Under the pieces are notes generated by a model. It ran no database searches and was not told the origin of the DNA. It saw only the letters and a list, made by a program, of their open reading frames with translations. From Bacillota bacterium (GTDB taxonomy: Bacteria > Bacillota > Sulfobacillia > JAJZYS01 > JAJYTV01), in the NCBI GenBank assembly GCA_021806845.1, contig JAKAPV010000052.1, positions 1 through 14,126 on the forward strand: DNA of 14,126 nt, in the 5' to 3' direction. Of this stretch, positions 5,475-12,807 are shown one piece after another. Numbering within the stretch: the stretch's first letter is position 1; every line of letters starts with the position of its first letter. Position numbers and translations under genes: made by a program.

Positions 5475-6701
5475 GTGGCAGGATTGCAAGTGCCCGAGGG
5501 CGACAAGATCCGCTATGCAGACGGACGCCTGCAGGTGCCGGACCGTCCCATCGTCCCGTATATCGAGGGCGACGGAACGGGCGTCGACATCTGGCCGCCG
5601 TCTCAGGAGGTCATGGACGCCGCGGTGCGCATCGCCTACGGCGGCAAGCGCAAGATCGCGTGGATGCAGGTCTACGCCGGCGAGGCCGCCCACCAGAAGT
5701 TTGGCAGCTGGATGCCCGACGAGACGCTGGAGGCGTTCCGCGAGTACCGCGTCGGCATCAAGGGTCCGCTGACGACCCCCGTCGGCGGCGGCATCCGCTC
5801 TCTGAACGTGATGCTGCGCCAGGAGCTCGACCTCTACGCCTGCGTGCGTCCCGTGCGCTACTTCGCGGGAGTGCCCTGTCCGGTGAAGCACCCGGAAAGG
5901 GTCGACATGGTCATCTTCCGCGAGAACACCGAAGACGTGTACTCCGGCATCGAGTGGCCGGCCGGCACCGAGGAGAATAGGCGCCTTGCCGAGCTCCTCA
6001 AGGAGCTCGGCAAGCCCGTCCGTGAGGGCGCCGGCATCGGCATCAAGCCGATCTCGCCATTCGGATCGAAGCGCCTCGTCCGCAAGGCGATCCAGTACGC
6101 GATCGAGCAGGGCAGAAAGAGCGTCACGATCGTGCACAAGGGCAACATCATGAAGTTCACCGAGGGCGCCTTCCGTGAGTGGGGCTATGAGGTGGCGAAG
6201 GATGAGTTCCGCGACCAGATCATCACCTGGGACGAGATGCAGGCCCAGGGCGGCAAGCAGCCGGAAGGCAAGATCCTCATCCAGGACGTCATCGCGGACA
6301 ACATGTTCCAGCAGATCCTCGTCCGTCCGCAGCTGTACGACGTGATCGCGACCCCCAACCTGAACGGCGACTACATGTCGGACGCCCTCGCGGCGCAGGT
6401 GGGCGGCATCGGCATCGCGCCGGGAGCGAACATGTCGGACGGGTACGCGATTTTCGAAGCTACGCACGGCACCGCACCGAAGTACGCTGGGCAGGATAAG
6501 GTGAATCCGGGCTCCGTGATCCTCTCCGGCGTGATGATGCTCGAGTACCTCGGCTGGAACGAGGCCGCGCGTCTGATCGTGCAGGGCATGGAGTCGGCCA
6601 TCAAGGCGGGCAAGGTCACCTACGACCTCACGCCGGATCGCTCCGAGGGGATCAAGGCTTCCGAATTCGGCGCCGAAGTCGTTCGGCGGATGGAGGAATA
6701 G
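5475..6701 (+). CDS. icd: Isocitrate dehydrogenase, NADP-type
   Basis: It converts isocitrate to 2-oxoglutarate and CO2 with reduction of NADP. The 408-residue product aligns by eye with Bacillus and E. coli Icd along its length. Visible residues include the substrate-loop Ser109 (GGGIRSLN; the serine phosphorylated in E. coli), Tyr156 (NTEDVYSG), Lys222 (VHKGNIMKF) and the metal-binding acids in IADN (Asp275) and NGDYMSD (Asp299, Asp303). Lys336-Tyr337 (HGTAPKYAG) correspond to the E. coli residues that favour NADP. The E. coli Arg395 position, counted from VTYD, is Pro387 here, with Arg389 two residues later. A stretch near 255-266 is shorter than in Bacillus. GTG 5475 is chosen because GGAGG (5461-5465) lies 9 nt upstream. 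The stop is 2 nt from the mdh start. Confidence 0.94.
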   Translation: MAGLQVPEGDKIRYADGRLQVPDRPIVPYIEGDGTGVDIWPPSQEVMDAAVRIAYGGKRKIAWMQVYAGEAAHQKFGSWMPDETLEAFREYRVGIKGPLTTPVGGGIRSLNVMLRQELDLYACVRPVRYFAGVPCPVKHPERVDMVIFRENTEDVYSGIEWPAGTEENRRLAELLKELGKPVREGAGIGIKPISPFGSKRLVRKAIQYAIEQGRKSVTIVHKGNIMKFTEGAFREWGYEVAKDEFRDQIITWDEMQAQGGKQPEGKILIQDVIADNMFQQILVRPQLYDVIATPNLNGDYMSDALAAQVGGIGIAPGANMSDGYAIFEATHGTAPKYAGQDKVNPGSVILSGVMMLEYLGWNEAARLIVQGMESAIKAGKVTYDLTPDRSEGIKASEFGAEVVRRMEE

Positions 6702-6703
6702 GC

Positions 6704-7630
6704 ATGCGCGACAAGGTTACGGTGATCGGGGCGGGGAACGTCGGAGCCACGACGGCCCACTGGCTCATGATTAAGAACATCTGCGATGTCGTGCTGGTCG
6801 ACGTCGTCGAGGGGATCCCGCAGGGCAAGGCGCTCGACCTCTACGAATCGTCGCCCGTCGCCAGCGCGTCCGTCCGCATCGTCGGCGACAACGATTACGC
6901 CGCGACCGCCGGTTCCTCGGTCGTGGTCGTGACCGCGGGAATGCCCCGCAAGCCGGGCATGAGCCGCGACGACCTGCTGAAGGTCAACAACGACGTCGTG
7001 AGCCAGGTCGTGAAGAAGGCACACGAGCAGTCCCCCGACGCCATCTTCATCACGGTTACGAACCCGGTCGACGTGATGACCTACGTCACCTGGAAGGCGA
7101 CAGGCCTCCCCGCGAACAAGGTGTTCGGCATGGCGGGCGTCCTCGACTCGGCGCGCTTCCGCACCTTCATCGCGATGGAGCTCGGCGTGTCGCCGAAGGA
7201 CGTCGTCGCCTTCGTCATGGGCGGGCACGGCGACGCCATGGTGCCGCTGACGCGCTACAGCTCGGTCGGGGGCATCCCCGTCGAGAAGCTCATTCCGAAG
7301 GAGCGCCTGGACGCCATCGTGGCGCGCACACGCACCGGCGGCGGCGAGATCGTGAACCTCCTGAAGTCGGGCAGCGCCTACTTCGCGCCCGGCGCCTCGT
7401 CCGCCGAGATGGTGGAGGCGGTGCTCGGCGACCAGAAGCGCGTTCTGCCGGTCGTCGCCCACCTCGACGGCGAGTATGGCCAGAAAGACATCTACGTCGG
7501 CGTCCCTGCGGTGATCGGCAGAGGCGGCGTCGAGAAGGTATTCGAGATCGACTTCACACCCGAAGAGTCCGCTGCGTTCGAAAACTCGGTCAAGAGCGTT
7601 CGCGAACCCCTCTCCGTCCTGGGGCTGTAG
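6704..7630 (+). CDS. mdh: Malate dehydrogenase, LDH-like NAD-dependent type
   Basis: It interconverts malate and oxaloacetate. The 308-residue product has a Rossmann GAGNVG (9-14), Asp33 at the end of the second strand (NAD preference), Arg82 in the mobile loop (GMPRKPG; Arg here selects dicarboxylates and so marks MDH rather than LDH), Arg88, Asp148, Arg151 and the catalytic His175 (GGHGDAM). The ATG at 6704 lies 2 nt after the icd stop, and its ribosome binding site GGAGGAA (6692-6698) is inside the icd end, so the two are co-transcribed and closely coupled. Confidence 0.95.
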   Translation: MRDKVTVIGAGNVGATTAHWLMIKNICDVVLVDVVEGIPQGKALDLYESSPVASASVRIVGDNDYAATAGSSVVVVTAGMPRKPGMSRDDLLKVNNDVVSQVVKKAHEQSPDAIFITVTNPVDVMTYVTWKATGLPANKVFGMAGVLDSARFRTFIAMELGVSPKDVVAFVMGGHGDAMVPLTRYSSVGGIPVEKLIPKERLDAIVARTRTGGGEIVNLLKSGSAYFAPGASSAEMVEAVLGDQKRVLPVVAHLDGEYGQKDIYVGVPAVIGRGGVEKVFEIDFTPEESAAFENSVKSVREPLSVLGL

Positions 7631-7633
7631 GCC

Positions 7634-8788
7634 ATGCGCCTACGCGAGGAGGCACTCGAGTACCACCGCCTTCACCACGGCAAGATCGAGGTGACGAGCC
7701 GGGTCCCCCTCGAGACCCAGCAGGACCTCTCGCTGGCGTACACGCCGGGGGTCGCGGAGCCGTGCAAGGTCATCCAGTCCGACCCCGAAGCGGTCTATGA
7801 GTACACGAACCGCGGCAACCTCGTCGCGATCCTGACGGACGGGTCCGCCGTGCTGGGACTCGGCGACATCGGCCCCGCGGCAGGGCTCCCGGTCATGGAG
7901 GGCAAGGCGGTCCTCTTCAAGGCGTTCGGCGGCGTCGATGCGTTCCCGCTGCTCATCAACACGCAGGACGTCGACCGGATCGTGGAGACGATGAAGCTGC
8001 TCGAACCGGGCTTCGGCGGCGTGAACCTCGAGGATATCGGCGCGCCGCGCTGCTTCGAGATCGAGCGCCGCCTGCGGGCGGAACTCGACATTCCCGTCTT
8101 CCACGACGACCAGCACGGGACGGCGATTGTCGTCGGCGCGGCGTTCCTGAACGCGCTGCGCGTGATCGGCAGGCGGATCGAAGACATGCGCATCGTGTTC
8201 AACGGCGCCGGGGCTTCCGCGACGCAGGTCGCGCACATGCTGCTCGACCTCGGCGCGAAGAACGTGGTGCTCTGCGACCGACAGGGCTTGATCTACGAGG
8301 GGCGCGAGGGCCTCAACGCGGACAAGGCCGCGCTCGCGAAGATCACGAACCCCGAGCGGCTACGCGGAGGGCTCACGGAGGCGCTGCGCGGCGCGGATGC
8401 CTTCATCGGCCTCTCGGTTGCAGGCGCTGTGACGATGGACCAGCTGCGCGGGATGAATCCGCAGGGCATCGTCTTCGCGCTCGCGAACCCGGTTCCGGAG
8501 ATCTGGCCCGTCCAGGCCGTCGAGGTGGGTGCAGCCGTGGTCGGCACCGGCCGGTCGGACTTCGCCAACCAGATCAACAACGTGCTCGGCTTCCCTGGCG
8601 TCTTCCGGGGCGCCCTTGACGTCAGGGCGCGGTACATCACGGAGGGCATGAAGCAGGCGGCGGCCAGGGCCATCGCCGCTCTGATCGGCGACGAGGACCT
8701 GCGACCCGACTACGTCATTCCGGCACCGCTCGACCTGCGCGTCGGTCCCGCTGTGGCCCGCGCCGTGGCGAAGGCGGCAATCGACTAG
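7634..8788 (+). CDS. NAD(P)-dependent malic enzyme (short bacterial type)
   Basis: It decarboxylates malate to pyruvate, giving NAD(P)H. The 384-residue product is the short form without a phosphotransacetylase tail. Motifs: LAYTPGVAEPC with Tyr36, GKAVLFKAFGG with Lys91 and Lys96, NLEDI with Glu133-Asp134, FHDDQHGTAIV (156-166) with the metal-binding acids, dinucleotide-binding GAGASA (191-196), ANPVPEI (284-290) and NQINNVLGFPG (312-322). Coenzyme choice (NAD or NADP) cannot be told from these. The ATG is 3 nt after the mdh stop without a strong ribosome binding site, suggesting coupling to mdh. Together with mdh it lets malate be drawn either to oxaloacetate or to pyruvate and hence acetyl-CoA for citrate synthase. 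Confidence 0.92.
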   Translation: MRLREEALEYHRLHHGKIEVTSRVPLETQQDLSLAYTPGVAEPCKVIQSDPEAVYEYTNRGNLVAILTDGSAVLGLGDIGPAAGLPVMEGKAVLFKAFGGVDAFPLLINTQDVDRIVETMKLLEPGFGGVNLEDIGAPRCFEIERRLRAELDIPVFHDDQHGTAIVVGAAFLNALRVIGRRIEDMRIVFNGAGASATQVAHMLLDLGAKNVVLCDRQGLIYEGREGLNADKAALAKITNPERLRGGLTEALRGADAFIGLSVAGAVTMDQLRGMNPQGIVFALANPVPEIWPVQAVEVGAAVVGTGRSDFANQINNVLGFPGVFRGALDVRARYITEGMKQAAARAIAALIGDEDLRPDYVIPAPLDLRVGPAVARAVAKAAID

Positions 8789-8886
8789 GGCTGTGCCCGA
8801 CGCCAGGTGGACCCGGCGGAAGTCGAGCATCACTGCATCGAGCTCACGCATCCCAAGTCATCCGCGTAGCAGGGGGAGAAGCAGGA

Positions 8887-9999
8887 ATGAAGCTCTACGA
8901 ATATCTCGCGAAGGGTCGCCTGAAGGAGCGCGGAATTCCCGTACCGCCTGGCCGGCTGTGCCAGACGGCCGAGGAAGTCGCCGAAGCGCTCAAGGAGATC
9001 AGCCCCGCAGCCGTCAAGGCGCAGGTGCTGGTCGGCGGACGCGGCAAGGCGGGCGGCATCAAGTTCGCCTCAACCCCGCAAGAGGGCCGCAAGGTCGCGT
9101 CCGAGATCCTCGGTATGAACCTCAAGGGGTATATCGTCGAGCAGGTATACGTCGAGGGGAAGATCGACGTGGAGCGCGAGTTCTACGTCTCCGTCACCGT
9201 CGACCGCAACGCCCGCAGGCCGCTCATCATGGCATCCTCCCACGGCGGCGTCGAGATCGAGGACGTGGAGGACAAGTACATCGTCCGCCGTCACGTCGAC
9301 GAGGCGTTCGGCCTGCAGCCATTCCTCGCCCGGGACATCGCTGCCGAGATGGGACTCAGCGGAGACATCCAGCGTCAGGTCGCACAGATCATCGAAAAGC
9401 TCTACGACGTCTTCCGGACGGAGGACGCCGAACTGGTGGAGATCAACCCGCTTGTCGTCTCGCAGGGACAGGTCATCGCGGCGGACGCGCGCCTGAACCT
9501 GGACGACGCGGCGCTCTTCCGCCACAAGGGACTGCCTGAGGTCGCGGAGGGAACCGAGCTGGAGCAGCGCGTGAAGGAGATCGGCCTCGCGTTCGTCCAG
9601 CTGGACGGCGACATCGCCGTGATGGCGAACGGCGCCGGCATGGCGATGGCAACGCTCGACGCGCTCCAGCATTACGGCGGCAAGCCGGCGAACTTCCTCG
9701 ATGCGGGCGGCGGCGCCTCGGTCGAGCCGACGGCGCAAGCCATGGGCGTGCTCGTCGACATGAAGCCGAAGGCGATCTTCGTCAACATCTTTGGCGGCAT
9801 CACGCGCTGCGATGACGTCGCAAGTGCCATCGTGCAGGTCAAGAGGACGCGGGGCATCCCCGTTCCGCTCGTCGTCCGCCTCGTCGGGACGAACGAGCGG
9901 CAGGGCGTCGAGATCCTGCGCCGCGAGGGCATCGACGCTTACAGCGAGATGAGCGAGGCGGCCCAGAAGGCCGTTGCCGTCGCAGAGGGGGCACGCTGA
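8887..9999 (+). CDS. sucC: Succinyl-CoA synthetase beta subunit
   Basis: The beta subunit carries the ATP-grasp nucleotide site and the succinate site; with the alpha subunit it links succinyl-CoA to succinate with formation of ATP or GTP. The 370-residue product shows AQVLVGGRGKAGGIK (45-59), the metal-binding LVEINPLV (Glu185, Asn187), NGAGMAMATLD (248-258) and the C-terminal NIFGGITRCDDVA (300-312). Whether ATP or GTP is used is not clear. The ATG at 8887 has AGGGGGAG and AGGA just upstream. The 98-nt gap after the malic enzyme gene holds no gene and no clear promoter or terminator. The stop is 1 nt before sucD. Confidence 0.95.
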   Translation: MKLYEYLAKGRLKERGIPVPPGRLCQTAEEVAEALKEISPAAVKAQVLVGGRGKAGGIKFASTPQEGRKVASEILGMNLKGYIVEQVYVEGKIDVEREFYVSVTVDRNARRPLIMASSHGGVEIEDVEDKYIVRRHVDEAFGLQPFLARDIAAEMGLSGDIQRQVAQIIEKLYDVFRTEDAELVEINPLVVSQGQVIAADARLNLDDAALFRHKGLPEVAEGTELEQRVKEIGLAFVQLDGDIAVMANGAGMAMATLDALQHYGGKPANFLDAGGGASVEPTAQAMGVLVDMKPKAIFVNIFGGITRCDDVASAIVQVKRTRGIPVPLVVRLVGTNERQGVEILRREGIDAYSEMSEAAQKAVAVAEGAR

Positions 10000-10000
10000 C

Positions 10001-10867
10001 ATGGCAATCATCATCGGCGATGAGACCCGCGTCGTCGTCCAGGGCATGACAGGGAACCAAGGCAGCTTCCACACCGGCCAGATGATAGCGTACGGCACGA
10101 AAGTCGTCGCAGGCACGTCGCCGAGCAAGGCGGGTACGGTGCACCAGGGCTTGCCGGTCTATGCATCGGTGCGCGAGGCGGTATTGGAGCAAGGCGCGAA
10201 CGCGTCGATCATCTTCGTACCTGCCGCCGGTGCGAAGGACGCGGCGTTCGAGGCGCTTGACGCCGGCTGCAAGGTCGTTGTCATGATTCCGGAGCATGTG
10301 CCCGTCCAGGACTCGATCCTGATCGTCGAGTACGCGAAGTTCAAGGGAGCCAAGGTGATCGGACCGAACACCTTCGGGCTCATCTCCCCCGGCAAGTCCA
10401 AGATGGGCATCATGCCGAACCACATCTATCAGCCGGGCCCCGTCGGACTCGTGGCCCGTTCCGGAACCCTCTCCTACGAGATCGCGGCGGCGCTCACGAA
10501 CGCCGGGCTCGGACAGACGACGGCCGTCGGCATGGGCGGTGACCCGGTGGTGGGTCAGGTGTTCAACGACGTGCTGCACGAGTTCGAGCGCGACGCGGAG
10601 ACGAAGGCCTGCGTGCTCGTGGGCGAGATCGGCGGCAGTGCTGAGGAGGAGGCGGCGGAGTTCATCAAGACGATGACGAAGCCGGTCGTGGCGTACCTGG
10701 CGGGGCGCGCGGCCCCTCCCGGCAAGCGCATGGGCCATGCCGGCGCGATCATCGAGCGCGGGCGCGGCACGCTCGAAAGCAAGCGCAAGGCCCTCGAGGC
10801 GGCGGGCGCCACGGTCGTGGAGATGCCGTGGGAGGTTGCCCCGGCCGTCAAGAAGCTGCTCGGCTGA
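10001..10867 (+). CDS. sucD: Succinyl-CoA synthetase alpha subunit
   Basis: The alpha subunit binds CoA and carries the phosphohistidine intermediate. The 288-residue product begins with a CoA-binding Rossmann domain (VVVQGMTGNQGSFHT, 11-25), has RSGTLSYE (153-160), the EIGGSAEEEA segment with Glu209, and the phosphorylated His246 in GKRMGHAGAI. Where E. coli has GPNCPGVI, this protein has GPNTFGLI (121-128), so the Cys of that CoA-contacting loop is replaced by Thr. An in-frame TTG at 9974 is less likely than ATG 10001, which matches the family start and follows GAGGGGG (9984-9990) by 10 nt. sucC and sucD are 1 nt apart and surely co-translated. Confidence 0.95.
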   Translation: MAIIIGDETRVVVQGMTGNQGSFHTGQMIAYGTKVVAGTSPSKAGTVHQGLPVYASVREAVLEQGANASIIFVPAAGAKDAAFEALDAGCKVVVMIPEHVPVQDSILIVEYAKFKGAKVIGPNTFGLISPGKSKMGIMPNHIYQPGPVGLVARSGTLSYEIAAALTNAGLGQTTAVGMGGDPVVGQVFNDVLHEFERDAETKACVLVGEIGGSAEEEAAEFIKTMTKPVVAYLAGRAAPPGKRMGHAGAIIERGRGTLESKRKALEAAGATVVEMPWEVAPAVKKLLG

Positions 10868-10880
10868 ACAAATCCAAGAG

Positions 10881-10913
10881 GAGGGCAGCCCGCGAGGGCT
10901 GCCCTCTTTCCCT
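10881..10913 (+). terminator. Intrinsic terminator of the sucCD operon, target of the intron
   Basis: An 11-bp perfect stem (GAGGGCAGCCC at 10881-10891 with GGGCTGCCCTC at 10896-10906) with a GCGA loop is followed by TTTCCCT. It lies 13 nt after the sucD stop. On the other strand the stem would be followed by CTCTTGG, so it could also have ended transcripts of the convergent gene before the intron arrived. Group IIC introns recognise such hairpins, and the intron begins 8 nt after the stem. Confidence 0.85.
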
Positions 10914-11330
10914 GGTACGCCCGGCATGGGCGTCGACTCGGCGGTGAAAGTCCGCTACGGGCGAGGCAGCACGAGCCCGTTAGCCAGAGGCAAGGGTGTC
11001 CGCCGCGAGGCGGAATCTGAAGGAAGCCCGAGGCAAAGCCACGGCCCAAGGAACACGAACCACATAGAGGCTGTACCGCTTGGGTGAGCTGGCCAGGCAC
11101 AGCGAAACCCGAAGCTGCCAAGGGGCGGCGCAGTAGATGGGGTGGGCGCGGGGCGAAGGTCGGCGTTCTTATCCGGGGAGACCTGCTCAAAGGCCGCGGG
11201 GGGGGAAAAAAAAAGCGGTAACCCGGTCCGAGAGGATCGGCTGATTGGGCAGGAGTCAGCAGACGGCATAGTACTCCGAAAGGAAAAAAAAGTCGGAGGA
11301 AGGCCTGAACGTCAGGAAGGGGTGAACCCG

Positions 11331-12773
11331 GTGCGTTCGTATGACCAGCGAGGATCGCAGAATACCCCGAAAGGGGCCTCTTCGTCAGAGGTAGCGGTGA
11401 AGCCGCAAGGTATGGCGGAAGGGCAGAGCGGGTCATCGGCACAACCCGGAGACGCATCCCACGGGGCATCTGGTACGAGTCTGATGGAGCAGGCAGTGGC
11501 CAGAGAAAACATGCTGGCCGCCCTGAAACGGGTTGAGCGGAACAAGGGGGCCGCCGGCATCGACGGCATCCCTACCGAAGGACTGCGGGACCAACTCCGT
11601 AAGGAGTGGCCGCGCGTTCGCGAGGAACTGCTCGCTGGGACCTACAGGCCGAAACCAGTCCGCCGGGTGGAGATCCCGAAGCCCAGCGGCGGGACAAGGA
11701 TGCTGGGCATCCCGACCGTGATGGACCGCCTAATCCAGCAGGCACTCTCGCAGGTGCTGACACCGATCTTCGACCCGACGTTCTCTCCGCATAGCTACGG
11801 GTTTAGACCCGGGCGGCGGGCGCACGACGCGGTGAAGGCGGCTAGGCAGCACATCGAGGACGGGTACGGGTGGGTCGTGGATTTAGACCTGGAGAAATTC
11901 TTTGACAGGGTAAACCACGACATGCTGATGGCGCGGGTGGCGAGGAAGGTGCAGGACAAGCGTATCCTGTGCCTCACCCGACGCTACCTCCAGGCCGGGG
12001 TGATGATGGACGGAGTGGTGGTGCGGACGGAAGAGGGAACGCCGCAGGGCGGCCCCCTGAGCCCGCTCCTCGCCAACATCCTCCTCGATGACCTCGACCG
12101 GGAACTGCAAAAGCGCGGCCATCGCTTCACCCGCTATGCCGACGACTGCAACATCTACGTCCGCTCCAAGAGGGCGGGTGAGCGGGTGATGCAGAGCGTA
12201 ACCGAGTACCTGCAAGAGCGGCTTAAGCTCCGGGTGAACGAGAAGAAGAGCGCAGTGGACCGTCCGTGGCGACGCAAGTTCCTCGGCTTCAGCTTCTACA
12301 AAAGCCGCAAGACGGGCATTCGGCTCGCGCCAGAATCCACCCAGCGGCTGAAGGAGAAGCTCCGGGAACTCACCCGCCGCAACCGCAGCATGGCCATGGA
12401 AACCCGCATCGACCACATCGCACGATACCTTCGAGGCTGGATAGGCTACTTCGCCCTGGCGGACGCTGGCCAGCGCCTCGAGGACATCGACATGTGGCTC
12501 AGGCGGCGACTAAGGGCCTGCATGTGGAAGCAGTGGAAACGCGTCCGCACGCGCATCCGAGAACTGCGCGCCCTCGGCTTGCCCGACTGGGTGGCCTACG
12601 AATTCGCCAATAGCCGCAAGGGCCCCTGGCGCATGGCGGGCGGACCCATGAACAGAGCCCTGCCCGACGCCTACTGGCGCGGGCAGGGCCTGCCGAGCCT
12701 GACCGAACTGTACCGGAAAGCTCGCGAACCCTGGCGAACCGCCGGATGCGGACCCGCACGTCCGGTGGTGTGA
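11331..12773 (+). CDS. ltrA: Group II intron reverse transcriptase/maturase, GsI-IIC-like
   Basis: The protein copies intron RNA into DNA and helps the intron fold and splice. From GTG 11331 it has 480 residues: a 51-residue low-complexity leader, then the RT core. Motifs: GIPTVMDRLIQQA (template grip), FGFRPGR-type SYGFRPGRRAHDAV, VVDLDLEKFFDRV (first catalytic Asp), EGTPQGGPLSPLLANI, and RYADD (YADD at 269-272), then KFLGFSF and the maturase (X) domain with GWIGYF and RRRLRACMWKQWKRVRTRIRELRAL-type basic helices. There is no HNH endonuclease domain, as expected for class C. The whole core looks very close to the Geobacillus GsI-IIC enzyme. I chose GTG 11331 because AGGAAGGGGTGA (11314-11325) lies 5 nt upstream. 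ATG 11484, giving 429 residues, would leave the core whole but has no ribosome binding site. The reading frame runs through domain V of the intron RNA. Confidence 0.92.
   Translation: MRSYDQRGSQNTPKGASSSEVAVKPQGMAEGQSGSSAQPGDASHGASGTSLMEQAVARENMLAALKRVERNKGAAGIDGIPTEGLRDQLRKEWPRVREELLAGTYRPKPVRRVEIPKPSGGTRMLGIPTVMDRLIQQALSQVLTPIFDPTFSPHSYGFRPGRRAHDAVKAARQHIEDGYGWVVDLDLEKFFDRVNHDMLMARVARKVQDKRILCLTRRYLQAGVMMDGVVVRTEEGTPQGGPLSPLLANILLDDLDRELQKRGHRFTRYADDCNIYVRSKRAGERVMQSVTEYLQERLKLRVNEKKSAVDRPWRRKFLGFSFYKSRKTGIRLAPESTQRLKEKLRELTRRNRSMAMETRIDHIARYLRGWIGYFALADAGQRLEDIDMWLRRRLRACMWKQWKRVRTRIRELRALGLPDWVAYEFANSRKGPWRMAGGPMNRALPDAYWRGQGLPSLTELYRKAREPWRTAGCGPARPVV
12738..12769 (+). ncRNA. Catalytic domain V of the group IIC intron
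   Basis: ACCGCCGGA (12738-12746) pairs with TCCGGTGGT (12761-12769). TGCG (12747-12750) pairs with CGCA (12755-12758) across a GACC loop, and a two-base CG bulge lies at 12759-12760. The catalytic triad reads CGC (12740-12742), the class C form of the usual AGC. The expected G-U wobble is present at G12741 with T12766. This hairpin binds the catalytic metal ions. Confidence 0.9.
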
Positions 12774-12807
12774 GAGGACGGGGGCTAACCGCCCCCTCCT
12801 ACTCGAT
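12772..12807 (+). ncRNA. Domain VI of the intron with bulged branch-point A
   Basis: The stem consists of GAG (12772-12774) with CTC (12802-12804), AGGA (12775-12778) with TCCT (12797-12800), and GGGGGC (12780-12785) with GCCCCC (12791-12796), loop TAACC. A12801 is left unpaired between two stems and is the seventh base from the 3' end, the canonical branch-point place. The intron ends in GAT, fitting the usual AY end. Confidence 0.8.

Larger units (their letters stand above)
10915..12807 (+). mobile_element. Complete group IIC (bacterial class C) intron, about 1.89 kb
   Basis: A self-splicing ribozyme and retroelement. The 5' part begins GTACGCCCGGCATGGGCG at 10915, followed by conserved class C domain I blocks (GAAAGTCC, CGTTAGCC, CAAGGGTGTCCG, GGAATCTGAAGGAAGC, GGAACACGAAC) that I recall from the Oceanobacillus iheyensis intron. 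CAGCAGACGGCATAGTAC (near 11258-11275) matches the domain III/IV entry. The maturase lies in domain IV, and domains V and VI close the element at 12770-12807. The insertion point, 8 nt after a terminator hairpin and on the same strand, is the known target habit of class C. The 5' end is set by alignment to the class; the 3' end is set by the branch-point A at 12801 lying seven bases from the final AT. All catalytic parts appear intact, so it may be active. Confidence 0.9.

Noticed and set aside
5400..6467. Long open frame (355 codons) on the minus strand opposite icd
   Set aside because: It is the antisense shadow of a GC-rich gene; the product is an Asp-, Val-, Arg- and His-rich string with no known motif, while the plus strand encodes clear Icd.
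9070..10128. 352-codon minus-strand frame across sucC and sucD
   Set aside because: It crosses two certain genes in antisense, with composition typical of mirrored high-GC coding sequence.
11142..11330. N-terminal extension of the maturase from ATG 11142
   Set aside because: It covers structured intron RNA and two homopolymer runs and has no ribosome binding site; GTG 11331 has a strong one.
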